NCBI GenBank assembly: GCA_963545565.1 | Contig: CAUUJV010000011.1 | Location: forward strand, 1-60,400 | Reading direction: 5' to 3' | From: CAUUJV01 sp963545565 | GTDB taxonomy: Bacteria; Actinomycetota; Actinomycetes; Actinomycetales; Bifidobacteriaceae | Length of the DNA: 60,400 bases | In this document: positions 45,977 through 55,916 of the stretch, one piece after another | How the letters are laid out: each line of letters opens with the position of its first letter | Position numbering within the stretch: the stretch's first letter is position 1 | Notes under the pieces: model-generated | Told to the model about the DNA's origin: nothing | The model's input: only the letters and a program-made list of their open reading frames with translations | The model's database searches: none | Translations under genes and position numbers: made by a program

Positions 45977-46858
45977 TTATTGATCAGTTGGACGGTCTAC
46001 GCCAGATTCTTCACTCCACAATGCTGAGCCATGAGCCTTCAAATAGTTCTCTGCATAAGCGCGGCGACCACCTGGCTTAGGAGTCAAATCCGCCATCATG
46101 GTAGAGAATCCGCCATCAACCTTGATTGCAGAGGCTGTTGTAAAGTCAGAACGAGGAGATGCAAGGAACATCACCGCATTTGCAATATCTGTTACTTCGC
46201 CAATCCTACGAGTTGCAATAAGGCGAGAACGGCCTTTCTCTACTTCAGGATCCTTGTAGAAATCGACAGACATTGGAGTCTTCACAAAGCAAGGCTCAAC
46301 GCAGTTAGAACGTATGCCATATGGTCCCCACTCATCTGCAAGCATCTGAGAGAGTAGATTGACGCCAGCCTTTGTAGAAGAATATGCGCCAGAGAATGTT
46401 TCTGGAGCATGAGATGCCGCCGTTGAAATATGGACAAGACGACCACCGCCCTGCTTAATCATCTCGCGACCAAAGCGCTGGGAAGTAATGAAGTAACCAG
46501 TCAAATTAGTCTTTAGTGTTGCTTCCCAATCGCTCAAAGGCAAATCTTCCATAGGAGCAAAACGCAGAATTCCAGCAGTATTGACAAGCACATCAACCTT
46601 GCCAAAGTCAGCGATAACCTGATCAACTACACACTGTACTTCGTTTTCATCGGTAGCATCCATTTTGTAGCCGCGAGCGGTTACGCCATATTCCTTAGTG
46701 ATCTCTTCTGCTGCTGCTTTTGTCTTGTCTTCATCCAAATCAAGTAATACAACTTGTGCACCATTGCGAGCAAATTCGCGGCAAATTTCTGCGCCCATGC
46801 CACCCAAGGCACCCCGTTATACTGCGCAGACATCGCCTTCGATTTCTAACCAGTTCAT
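45977..46858 (-). pseudogene. Short-chain dehydrogenase/reductase, 5' end disrupted
   Basis: Most of an SDR is intact: LDLDEDKTKAA after the Rossmann turn, NTAGIL, catalytic Ser in HISTAASHAP, Tyr/Lys in GAYSSTKAG, and a normal C-terminus with VDGGFS. From the well-placed ATG at 46858 (AGAAGG upstream) the frame reads MNWLEIEGDVCAV and meets TAA at 46817-46819, exactly where the TGxxxGxG cofactor motif should begin. After the stop the frame continues RGALGGMG. Compensating small indels in this stretch would explain it. Translation from the internal TTG at 46807 would lack the first beta strand. It is either a recent pseudogene or a local sequence error. Confidence 0.75.
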
Positions 46859-47047
46859 TTTATCCTTCTCTGTGATGTCTTGATATTTCCTTGTTCCCAT
46901 CACAACGTTTGAGTATAAGGCACCTATAGAGTGATATGGTTCACAGTTTCATAAAATGATTTCACAAACTATCACTAACTCGAAGACACATCTAGAGAAA
47001 GGAAAAGAAGAGAGAAAAGAGTACGGTCTCAATGGCATGATGGACGT

Positions 47048-48328
47048 ATGAACGACGCAGTAAATCGACTATTTGGCACTCCTCTAAGCACAGCACATCC
47101 CGCCACACGAGTACTTATGCTCGGTTCTGGTGAACTTGGCAAAGAAATCACGATTGAGCTTATGCGATTAGGTGCATGGGTATGCGCTACAGACTCCTAT
47201 GAAGGCGCACCTGCAATGCAAGTTGCCCACGAATACCGCGTTTTTGATATGTCCGATGCTGCACAACTCACTGAGATTTTGGCAGAAGTAAGGCCAGACA
47301 TTATCGTGCCAGAGGTTGAAGCAATCGCCACCCAAGTTTTAACGGATGCAGCACAAGCTGGCGCACAAGTTGTTCCTAGCGCTTCAATCGCTCAAATCTG
47401 CATGAATCGCGAATCGTTACGCGTTCTAGCTCACGAGACTTTGGGACTTCCTACTACTCCATATCGTTTTGCACAATCTCTTGAGGAATTGCAAAATAGC
47501 GCTGAAACTGTGGGATTCCCCTGCGTTGTTAAGCCGATTATGAGCTCTTCCGGGCACGGTCAGTCTATTGTTCATTCAGCAGATGAGATTGAGCAGGCGT
47601 GGCACGTGGCTCAGGAAGGCCGCCGTGCTGCACATGAAGGGGAAGTTTCTCGCGTAATTGTTGAAGCGCTCGCATCTCTTGATTATGAGCTAACTATGCT
47701 CACTGTCTCTTCAAGCACCGGTGTTGCTACATGCGCGCCTGTAGGACATGTGCAAGTTGATGGCGATTACCGTGAATCATGGCAAAGCGCCAATGTGCCG
47801 CATAAGGTTCTTGAAGAAGGCACCCGAATTGCACGAACTATAGTTCAAGGACTCACCGATTTGGCTCAAACCACCAATGAAAAAGGATGGGGCGTTTACG
47901 GAGTAGAGCTTTTTGTGCTCACCGACGGTTCAGTGCTTTTCAATGAGGTATCTCCACGCCCGCATGATACCGGCATGGTTACTATGATGTCTCAAAGATT
48001 AAGCGAATTTGCCTTACACGCTAGGGCAATTCTTGGTTTGGGGATTGACGAGCGCTCTGTACAGCTCAATCAGTCTCAAACTGTAAGCGCAAGCCGCGCA
48101 ATCGTTGTATCTGGCGAAGGTGAAGTAGTTTTCTCTAACGTTAATAATGCTTTACAGGCAGCTTTGAATTCTGAAGGTGCTTTTGACTCTGAAATCCGAA
48201 TCTTCTCAAAACCGGAAGTTCACGGACACCGAAGAATGGGCGTGGCACTGGCACGCGCCATTGATGAAAAGCACGCAAGAGCAGCTACAAAAGCTCTTGT
48301 TGACACGCTGACTATTGAAGTCTTTTAG
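47048..48328 (+). CDS. purT: Formate-dependent phosphoribosylglycinamide formyltransferase
   Basis: It carries out the third purine step using formate and ATP instead of formyl-tetrahydrofolate. The ATP-grasp enzyme has 426 residues: MLGSGELGKEITIELMRLG near residue 24, the ATP loop IMSSSGHGQSIV near 162, GVYGVELFVLTDG and EVSPRPHDTGMVTM. It is related to PurK, but the SSSGHGQS and RPHDTG motifs mark PurT. No strong ribosome binding site precedes the ATG at 47048. It is divergent from the SDR remnant and leads the purine cluster. Confidence 0.93.
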   Translation: MNDAVNRLFGTPLSTAHPATRVLMLGSGELGKEITIELMRLGAWVCATDSYEGAPAMQVAHEYRVFDMSDAAQLTEILAEVRPDIIVPEVEAIATQVLTDAAQAGAQVVPSASIAQICMNRESLRVLAHETLGLPTTPYRFAQSLEELQNSAETVGFPCVVKPIMSSSGHGQSIVHSADEIEQAWHVAQEGRRAAHEGEVSRVIVEALASLDYELTMLTVSSSTGVATCAPVGHVQVDGDYRESWQSANVPHKVLEEGTRIARTIVQGLTDLAQTTNEKGWGVYGVELFVLTDGSVLFNEVSPRPHDTGMVTMMSQRLSEFALHARAILGLGIDERSVQLNQSQTVSASRAIVVSGEGEVVFSNVNNALQAALNSEGAFDSEIRIFSKPEVHGHRRMGVALARAIDEKHARAATKALVDTLTIEVF

Positions 48329-48449
48329 CAAGCATTGGGTTGAAATTGGCAGGCACTCGATTGAGTGTTTTTGTAGTCTCCTTTTGCTAACGTAAATCAA
48401 GGTTGAAGCATTTCTTCCGCTCCTTAAACGCGCTATGGAAAGACGAACA

Positions 48450-49199
48450 ATGGAGAAGTTGGCAAAGCTTTACGAGGGTAAAGCAAAGAAGCTGTACACA
48501 ACCGAAAATCCGGAGATTCTCTGGGTCGAATATATGAATCAGGCCACCGCCGGTAACGGTGCTAAAAAGGCACAGATTGAGGGTAAAGGTCGTCTTAACA
48601 ACCTTATTACTACCGTCATTTTTGAAGAGCTTGCATATCGCGGTATTTCAAGCCACTTTGTAAAGCAGATCAGCGAAACTGAGCAGCTTGTTCGTCATAT
48701 GACGATGTTCCCTCTCGAAATCATCATGCGCAACATTGCAGCTGGTAGCTTTGCAAAACGTTACGGCGTTGAAGAAGGCAAAGTTCTGAATCGTCCGGTC
48801 GTAGAATTCTGCTTAAAGGATGATGCTCTGGGTGATCCATTCATCAATAATGATGACGCAATTGCACTTGAAATTGCCGACCGTGATCAGCTCGAAATCA
48901 TTGCTTCTAAGGCTCGCGAGATTAACCAAGCGCTCACAGCAATGTTTGCAGATATTGATATTATTCTGGTTGATTTTAAGGTTGAGATGGGCGTAACTTC
49001 AGACGGTTCAATTCTTCTCGCTGATGAAATCACTCCAGATACATGCCGCTTGTGGAATAAAAAAGCTTTTGACGAGGGACGCATTGAGCATCTTGACAAA
49101 GATATTTTCCGCCGTGATTTGGGCGATATCATTCCAGCATATGAAGAAATTTACAATAGACTTGTCGAATTGCATGCAAGCCATGCAATAGCAGATTAA
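48450..49199 (+). CDS. purC: SAICAR synthase
   Basis: It joins CAIR and aspartate to give SAICAR. The 249-residue single-domain enzyme has EKLAKLYEGKAKKLYTTENPE at the N-terminus. NNLITTVIFEELAYRGISSHFVKQ, LEIIMRNIAAGSFAKRYGVEEG, the substrate-site LVDFKVEMG and ADEITPDTCRLW follow. The ATG at 48450 is chosen over 48435 because the family begins at MEKL. A terminator follows, separating it from purL. Confidence 0.96.
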   Translation: MEKLAKLYEGKAKKLYTTENPEILWVEYMNQATAGNGAKKAQIEGKGRLNNLITTVIFEELAYRGISSHFVKQISETEQLVRHMTMFPLEIIMRNIAAGSFAKRYGVEEGKVLNRPVVEFCLKDDALGDPFINNDDAIALEIADRDQLEIIASKAREINQALTAMFADIDIILVDFKVEMGVTSDGSILLADEITPDTCRLWNKKAFDEGRIEHLDKDIFRRDLGDIIPAYEEIYNRLVELHASHAIAD

Positions 49200-49205
49200 T
49201 AAAGT

Positions 49206-49239
49206 GGGCGCGACCTTGAAATATGGGTCACGCCCTTTT
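49206..49239 (+). terminator. Terminator after purC
   Basis: GGGCGCGACC (49206-49215) pairs with GGTCACGCCC (49226-49235) with one mismatch, followed by TTTT. The T tract is short, so readthrough into purL is possible. Confidence 0.7.
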
Positions 49240-49352
49240 ACATTCTTGCAACTCTCTTCCCTTTCCCTCACATACTCTCCCCTTTAAACTCCTTTAAACT
49301 CGTAACATTCAAAAAGCTTGTACAAGGAACTCACAGAAGAAAAGGACACATT

Positions 49353-52300
49353 GTGGTTTTCCGTATTTACGTTGAAAAAAAGCCTGGATTTGATGTGCAA
49401 GATCAGCAGCTTGCCCATGAGCTCACCAGTATTGTGGAAATTAAGTCTCTGAAAAGCTTACGAGTTCTGAATCGTTATGACGTTGAGGGAATCAGCGAAG
49501 ATCTTTTTACTCAATGCATTCCAACTGTATTTAGCGAACCACAGTCTGATATAACTTATTCCGAGCTCGCTGAGGCAACAGGGGAAACCGAAGAAGTCGC
49601 AAGCTCAGATGAGAAAATTTTTGCCGTAGAATTTCTCCCTGGCCAATTTGATCAGCGAGCAGATTCTGCGAGTGAATGTATTCAGCTCATCAGTCAAGGT
49701 GAACGCCCAACTGTTCGCGGCGCGAAGGTGTACATTCTTGAAGGCGATTTAAGCGCTTCAGATATCGCAGCAATTCGTCATTATGTGATTAATCCTGTGG
49801 AATCGCGTATTGCAAGTCTTGCAAAGTCTGAGACCTTAACCGTTAAAGTTCCTACTCCTCAGCCTGTTGAGATTATTGGCGGATTCCGCACGCTCACCTC
49901 TGAGCAACTTGATGCGTTCGTCAGTGAGCGTGGCTTAGCTATGGATTTGGCTGACATTATTTTCTGCCAGAAATACTTTGTAGAAGAGCAGCGCGACCCT
50001 ACGATTACTGAAATTCGTGTCATTGACACATACTGGTCTGATCATTGCCGCCACACCACCTTCGACACTGAGCTCGATAATGTTTCTATTGACGACGCTA
50101 TTGTTCAAGCTGCTTTTGATAAGTACATGGATATTCGCCATCAACTTGGTCGCGATGAAAAGCCTGTGACTCTGATGGATATGGGCACCATCGGTGCAAA
50201 ATGGCTGAAAAAGCAAGGTATTTTGAAAAATCTTGACGAGTCTGAAGAGATTAATGCCTGCACCGTTAAGGTAAAGGTTGATGTGAATGGCGAAGATCAA
50301 GATTGGCTTTTCCTCTTCAAGAATGAAACACACAATCACCCAACCGAGATTGAACCATTCGGTGGAGCAGCCACATGCATAGGGGGTGCAATCCGCGACC
50401 CGCTTTCAGGCCGCAGCTATGTTTATCAGGCTATGCGCGTTACCGGTGCTGGTGATCCTCGTACACCAGTTTCTGAAACGCTCGAAGGCAAACTTCCTCA
50501 ACGCAAACTTGTTACTACCGCTGCTGCAGGATACTCCAGTTACGGCAATCAGATTGGCTTAGCAACTGGTCAAGTCAATGAGCTTTATCACCCTGGATAC
50601 ATTGCAAAACGTATGGAAGTAGGTGCTGTTGTAGGCGCTGCTCCACAAGCAAATGTTCGCCGTGAAGTTCCAGTCCCCGGCGACAAGGTAATTCTGCTCG
50701 GTGGGCGCACAGGTCGCGACGGTATTGGCGGAGCAACCGGTTCCTCCAAATCTCATAACGTCGAATCCATTGAAAAGGACGGCGCAGAAGTACAGAAGGG
50801 TAATGCTCCCGTTGAGCGCAAGCTTCAGCGCTTGTTCCGCCGCAATGATGCATGCCGACTTATCAAACGTTGCAATGATTTCGGCGCTGGTGGTGTCTCA
50901 GTAGCAGTCGGAGAACTTGCAGATGGATTAAGCGTCAATCTCGATGTTGTTCCTAAGAAGTATGAAGGCCTTGATGGAACTGAGATCGCTATTTCTGAAA
51001 GTCAAGAGCGTATGGCGTGCGTACTTGATACTGCAGACGTTGACGAATTCCTTGAATATGCTCGTCAAGAAAATCTCGAAGCCGTTGTCGTAGCAGAGGT
51101 CACAGAAGAAGCACGCATGCGCATGGCGTGGAATGGCGATACCGTCGTGGATTTGAGCCGTGAATTCCTCTCCTCTAACGGTGCTCCGAAGCATCAGAAT
51201 GCACACGTAGTTGCAGGTGATTCTTATTCGACTCCAGCAACATGGAATGAGGGCTCCTTAGAACAACGTTTGAATGCGGTAGTCAGCGACATTAATGTTT
51301 CCTCCAACAAGGGTCTTTCTGAGCGTTTTGACTCTACGATTGGGGCTTCTACAGTTTTGATGCCCTTTGGTGGCACAAAGCAGCTCACTCCAAGCATGGC
51401 GATGGTTGCAAAATTCCCTGTAGATGGCGAGACTACTACAGCATCTGCAATGGCATGGGGCTTCAATCCATACATTATGGAAAAAAATCAATATACGGGT
51501 GCTTATCTGGCTGTTGTTGAATCCATCAGCAAACTTGTGGCAGCTGGTTTTAAGCGTGAAGATGCTTATTTGAGTTTCCAAGAATATTTTGAGAAGCTTC
51601 GTGATGAGCCGGCTCGTTGGGGCAAGCCGGTTGCAGCAGTTCTGGGCGCTCTTATGGCTCAAATTGATTTAGGAGTAGGTGCTATAGGCGGCAAGGATTC
51701 CATGAGTGGTTCCTTCGAGGATCTTGATGTGCCTCCTACCCTTGTGAGCTTTGCCGTAGCATGCGGTTCTGTTGATCGCGCAACCAGCCCAGAGTTTAAG
51801 CAGGCGAACAACCACGTTCTGCGCATCACTCCCCGTTATGAGGCTGATGGCATTACTCCGCAGCCCCAAAGCCTGATCGAAGCTCTTACCCTCGTGCAGA
51901 ATTTAGTTGAAGCAGGCGCTGCAAACGCTATTTCTACTCCTGGATATGGTTGTACTGCCGCTTCTCTCTTCACCATGACTGTGGGTAATCAAATTGGTTT
52001 GCACCTCAATGACGCAATTTCTATTGGTGATTTGTTTACTAATGCTTATGGCAGCTTCATCGTCGAACTTGCTGGAGATGACACAACAAATGAGACTGCT
52101 GATGATGCAATTTCCCTTATTGCTGCTGCTCAAGAATCTGGCAAGGTCGATGTGGCTGTTATTGGCCGCACAACCAATGATTACACTTTGAGCACTGCGC
52201 AGGGCGAAATCGTTGACCTCGCGCAGATCCAAGAGACTTGGGAATCTGGAATTGAATCAGTGTTCCCATACCGCAATACCAAGGAAGAAAAGGCTGCACT

Positions 52301-53171
52301 GCCGCGTATTGAGGCTATCTCCTACATCAATCCAGATTCTGAGCCACAGCATAGTTCGCTTCATCTTGCGAAACCACGTGTTGTGATTCCTGTTTTCCCT
52401 GGCAACAACTGCGAATATGACTCAGCTCATGTATTCGAGCGTGCCGGCGCAGACGTCACTACATTGATTATCAATAATCTCACTCCACATACTGTTGCAG
52501 AATCTACTGCTCAACTAGCTAAGGAAATTAGTCGCAGCAATATCGTGATGATTCCTGGAGGATTCTCCGGTGGTGATGAGCCTGACGGTTCTGCGAAGTT
52601 TATCACCGCATTCTTCCGTGCACCTCAAGTCACAGAAGCAGTTCGTGATTTAATTCAGAATCGCGATGGCCTAATGCTTGGTATTTGCAATGGCTTCCAG
52701 GCTCTTGTAAAGCTTGGTCTTGTGCCTTACGGTGACATTATTCCAATGACTGATGAATGCCCAACTCTGACCTTCAACACCATCGGTCGCCATCAGAGCA
52801 GACTAGTTAACACTCGCGTAGCTTCTACAAAGAGTCCTTGGCTTTCGCGCACTGAAATTGGCGATATTCATCGCATCGCAATTAGTCACGGTGAAGGACG
52901 TTTCGTTGCCAGCGACGAGGTACTGAACGGTCTTATTGCTAATGGTCAAATTGCAACACAGTATGTAGATGTTCATGGTGTTCCTTCTCTTGATTTGGAC
53001 GTGAATCCTAATGGATCTATGCTCGCCATTGAAGGCATTACTAGCCCAGATGGCCGCATTCTTGGCAAGATGGGTCACACTGAACGAAACGGTTACAGCG
53101 TTTACAAGAATGTGCCAGGCAATAAGTTCCAGCCTCTTATTGAAAGTGGCGTGGACTATTTCACCGCGTAA
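49353..53171 (+). CDS. purL: Phosphoribosylformylglycinamidine synthase, single-chain
   Basis: It converts FGAR, ATP and glutamine to FGAM. At 1272 residues it is the large form with an N-terminal PurS-like domain, two AIRS-type halves (RDPTITEIRVIDTYWSDHCRHTTF; ETHNHPTEIEPFGGAATCIGG; GGKDSMSGSF) and a C-terminal glutaminase. The glutaminase nucleophile is in GICNGFQALV, with PGGFSGGDEPDG and the catalytic HGEGRF region. The GTG at 49353 has AAGGA upstream. It is the first gene of purL-purF-purM-purD. Confidence 0.96.
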   Translation: MVFRIYVEKKPGFDVQDQQLAHELTSIVEIKSLKSLRVLNRYDVEGISEDLFTQCIPTVFSEPQSDITYSELAEATGETEEVASSDEKIFAVEFLPGQFDQRADSASECIQLISQGERPTVRGAKVYILEGDLSASDIAAIRHYVINPVESRIASLAKSETLTVKVPTPQPVEIIGGFRTLTSEQLDAFVSERGLAMDLADIIFCQKYFVEEQRDPTITEIRVIDTYWSDHCRHTTFDTELDNVSIDDAIVQAAFDKYMDIRHQLGRDEKPVTLMDMGTIGAKWLKKQGILKNLDESEEINACTVKVKVDVNGEDQDWLFLFKNETHNHPTEIEPFGGAATCIGGAIRDPLSGRSYVYQAMRVTGAGDPRTPVSETLEGKLPQRKLVTTAAAGYSSYGNQIGLATGQVNELYHPGYIAKRMEVGAVVGAAPQANVRREVPVPGDKVILLGGRTGRDGIGGATGSSKSHNVESIEKDGAEVQKGNAPVERKLQRLFRRNDACRLIKRCNDFGAGGVSVAVGELADGLSVNLDVVPKKYEGLDGTEIAISESQERMACVLDTADVDEFLEYARQENLEAVVVAEVTEEARMRMAWNGDTVVDLSREFLSSNGAPKHQNAHVVAGDSYSTPATWNEGSLEQRLNAVVSDINVSSNKGLSERFDSTIGASTVLMPFGGTKQLTPSMAMVAKFPVDGETTTASAMAWGFNPYIMEKNQYTGAYLAVVESISKLVAAGFKREDAYLSFQEYFEKLRDEPARWGKPVAAVLGALMAQIDLGVGAIGGKDSMSGSFEDLDVPPTLVSFAVACGSVDRATSPEFKQANNHVLRITPRYEADGITPQPQSLIEALTLVQNLVEAGAANAISTPGYGCTAASLFTMTVGNQIGLHLNDAISIGDLFTNAYGSFIVELAGDDTTNETADDAISLIAAAQESGKVDVAVIGRTTNDYTLSTAQGEIVDLAQIQETWESGIESVFPYRNTKEEKAALPRIEAISYINPDSEPQHSSLHLAKPRVVIPVFPGNNCEYDSAHVFERAGADVTTLIINNLTPHTVAESTAQLAKEISRSNIVMIPGGFSGGDEPDGSAKFITAFFRAPQVTEAVRDLIQNRDGLMLGICNGFQALVKLGLVPYGDIIPMTDECPTLTFNTIGRHQSRLVNTRVASTKSPWLSRTEIGDIHRIAISHGEGRFVASDEVLNGLIANGQIATQYVDVHGVPSLDLDVNPNGSMLAIEGITSPDGRILGKMGHTERNGYSVYKNVPGNKFQPLIESGVDYFTA

Positions 53172-53229
53172 TCGTAAAACCAGAAGAACTCATTATTCAT
53201 AAGCATTCATACATTCATAAGGAGAGCAC

Positions 53230-54723
53230 ATGCCTGCTGAACTCGAAGGACTGCATGAAGAATGTGGTGTATTCGGCGTATGGGGGCATCCAGATGCTGC
53301 ACGCCTAACATACTTTGGATTGCATGCGCTTCAGCATCGAGGTCAGGAAGGCGCTGGCATTGTTTCGAATAATAACGGGCATCTCATTGGATACCGCGGT
53401 CTCGGCTTACTTAGCCAAGTCTTCTCAGATGATAAAGAAATAGATCGTCTAAAGGGTTCGGCGGCAATTGGCCATGTGCGTTATGCGACTTCTGGGTCTG
53501 GCTCAATCGACAACATTCAGCCATTCCTATTCCGATTCCATGACGGCGATGTTGCGCTTGGTCATAATGGCAATCTCACTAACTGCCCAAGTCTTAAAGC
53601 ACAGTTGGAGAAGGAAGGTGCTATTTTCCATTCCAACTCCGATACTGAAATTTTGATGCATCTTATTCGCCGCTCCCAAAAATCGACTTTTATTGAGCAG
53701 CTTAAAGAAGCTCTTAACATTGTGCATGGTGGTTTTGCTTATCTTTTGATGACCGAAGATTCTATGATTGGCGCACTTGATCCTAATGGTTTCCGCCCAT
53801 TGAGTCTTGGCCAAATGAAGAACGGCGCTTATGTGCTTGCTTCAGAAACTTGTGCTCTTGATATCGTTGGCGCCGAACTCGTGCGTAATATTGAGCCTGG
53901 TGAGATTATCGTAGTCAATAATGATGGCTATTCAATCGAAAAATACACAGATAAAACTCAAAAAGCTATTTGCTCTATGGAGTTTATCTATTTTGCTCGC
54001 CCAGATTCCAATATCTATGGTGTAAATGTGCACTCTTCCCGCAAACGTGCAGGTGCCCGCCTTGCTCAAGAAGCCCCCGTTGACGCTGATATGGTCATCG
54101 CTGTGCCGAACTCTTCTCTTTCTGCTGCATCCGGCTATGCAGAGGAAAGTGGCTTGCCAAATGAAATGGGTTTGATTAAGAACCAGTATGTAGCTCGTAC
54201 CTTTATTCAGCCAACTCAGGAGTTGCGCGAACAGGGTGTTCGCATGAAGCTTTCTGCAGTGCGTGGCGTGGTTGAAGGCAAACGTGTTGTGGTTCTTGAT
54301 GATTCTATTGTGCGCGGAACAACCTCTAGGCGCATCGTCACTCTTCTACGCGAAGCTGGTGCGTCCGAAGTTCATATGCGTATTGCTTCTCCTCCATTGC
54401 GCTACCCATGCTATTACGGTATTGATATTCAGCAGTTTGATGAGCTTATTGCAGCACATAAATCTGTTGAAGAAATCCGTGAATTCATTGGTGCAGACAC
54501 CCTTGCATTCTTGAGCATCGATGGACTAGTTGAAACCATTGGCTTGCACGAGGATGCTCCATATGGTGGTTTATGCGTGGCATACTTCAACGGCGATTAC
54601 CCGACGAGCTTGGGTGATTACGAGCAAGAATTCCTCGCGGCAATTTCTGAAGAAGACCGTGAGAATCTCAAGGCTTTTGCTACTGAACATAGCGACTACT
54701 ACGACAATGAATTTAGTCATTAG
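53230..54723 (+). CDS. purF: Amidophosphoribosyltransferase
   Basis: This is the first committed purine step, PRPP plus glutamine to phosphoribosylamine. The N-terminal Ntn glutaminase has the nucleophile Cys12 in EECGVFGVWG, exposed after propeptide removal as in the Bacillus type. It also has GHVRYATSG, HNGNLTN and a PRPP loop VVVLDDSIVRGTTSR. Cysteines in the C-terminal part (ICSMEFIYFARPDS; YPCYYGID) fit the Fe-S-containing form. At 497 residues it is standard. GGAGAG precedes the ATG. Confidence 0.96.
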   Translation: MPAELEGLHEECGVFGVWGHPDAARLTYFGLHALQHRGQEGAGIVSNNNGHLIGYRGLGLLSQVFSDDKEIDRLKGSAAIGHVRYATSGSGSIDNIQPFLFRFHDGDVALGHNGNLTNCPSLKAQLEKEGAIFHSNSDTEILMHLIRRSQKSTFIEQLKEALNIVHGGFAYLLMTEDSMIGALDPNGFRPLSLGQMKNGAYVLASETCALDIVGAELVRNIEPGEIIVVNNDGYSIEKYTDKTQKAICSMEFIYFARPDSNIYGVNVHSSRKRAGARLAQEAPVDADMVIAVPNSSLSAASGYAEESGLPNEMGLIKNQYVARTFIQPTQELREQGVRMKLSAVRGVVEGKRVVVLDDSIVRGTTSRRIVTLLREAGASEVHMRIASPPLRYPCYYGIDIQQFDELIAAHKSVEEIREFIGADTLAFLSIDGLVETIGLHEDAPYGGLCVAYFNGDYPTSLGDYEQEFLAAISEEDRENLKAFATEHSDYYDNEFSH

Positions 54724-54826
54724 ATTTTTGCCAATTAAACCACAACTACGCAAAATCTAGATAAGTTTTAGATCAGTCTTGTACAGTCTTATAAACGAAA
54801 TATTGAATAACGGAAAAGGAACAACA

Positions 54827-55867
54827 ATGCCAACAGCATATGAGAACGCAGGAGTAAGCGTTGAAGCTGGCTATGAAGTAGTACGCCGCATTCAACAGCA
54901 TGTGGCTCGTACCGCTCGCCCAGGTGCAGGAGGAATTGGCGGCTTCGGCGGTCTTTTTGACCTTTCGGCGCTCGGTTACAAAGAGCCCGTATTGGTGTCT
55001 GGCACAGACGGCGTAGGAACTAAGCTTCTCGTCGCCAAGGCTGCGAATAAGCATGATTCCATTGGTATTGACTGTGTAGCAATGTGTGTTAACGATATTC
55101 TCGCTCAAGGCGCTGAACCACTCTTCTTCCTTGACTACATTGCGTGCGGTAAAAACGACCCAGAACTCCTTGAACAAGTAGTCAAGGGTGTTACTGATGG
55201 CTGTGTGCAAGCTGGTGCTGCACTCGTAGGCGGCGAAACTGCTGAAATGCCTGATATGTATGACGAAGATGAATACGATTTGGCTGGATTCACCGTAGGC
55301 GTTGTTGAAAAAAGCCATATCATTGACGGCTCCACCATTCAAGAAGGTGATGTGCTCATTGGATTGCCCTCTTCAGGAGTTCATTCCAACGGATTCTCCC
55401 TTGTGCGCAAAGCATTGTTCAAAGATGGTGGCTTGAAAGTTACTGACACTCTTGACGAGCTCGACGGCCGCACAGTAGGCGAAGTACTCCTTGAGCCAAC
55501 TCGCATCTACGCGCAAGCATTAAAGCCACTCTTCGGTAAAGGCTTGCTCCAAGGAATTGCACATATCACTGGCGGATCCTTTGTAGAAAAAGTTCCTCGT
55601 ATTATTCCTGAGGGCTTAGCTGCTTCCTTCGATATCGACAGCTGGGATGTTCCTGCTATCTTCCCTGTGCTCCAAAAATATGGCAACGTAGATCCTCTGG
55701 AAATGTATAACATCTTTAATATGGGTATCGGCATGGTTCTAATGGTTCGCCCAGCAGATGTTGAAAAAGTAACTTCTACTCTTAATGAAAACGGCGAAAA
55801 ATATTACACCGTAGGTTCCATCGTGAAGCAGACAACCGAGCGTGTTGAACTCCACCACTCAAAGTAA
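54827..55867 (+). CDS. purM: AIR synthase
   Basis: It cyclises FGAM to aminoimidazole ribonucleotide. The 346-residue protein has YENAGVSVEAGYEVVRRI at the N-terminus, then VSGTDGVGTKLLVA, CVNDILAQGAEPLFFLDY, GGETAEMPDMY and HITGGSFVEKVPRI. The start at 54827 has AAAAGGA upstream; the open frame extends to 54779 but those residues are not family-like. Confidence 0.96.
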   Translation: MPTAYENAGVSVEAGYEVVRRIQQHVARTARPGAGGIGGFGGLFDLSALGYKEPVLVSGTDGVGTKLLVAKAANKHDSIGIDCVAMCVNDILAQGAEPLFFLDYIACGKNDPELLEQVVKGVTDGCVQAGAALVGGETAEMPDMYDEDEYDLAGFTVGVVEKSHIIDGSTIQEGDVLIGLPSSGVHSNGFSLVRKALFKDGGLKVTDTLDELDGRTVGEVLLEPTRIYAQALKPLFGKGLLQGIAHITGGSFVEKVPRIIPEGLAASFDIDSWDVPAIFPVLQKYGNVDPLEMYNIFNMGIGMVLMVRPADVEKVTSTLNENGEKYYTVGSIVKQTTERVELHHSK

Positions 55868-55916
55868 CTCACTCAAATAACTTCAAGTAGCTTCAAGTAA
55901 TTAAGGAATAACAATT

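Noticed and set aside
49206..49239. Treating purC and purL as one uninterrupted operon
   Set aside because: A hairpin with a T tract and a 153-base gap separate them. I keep them as adjacent units with possible readthrough.
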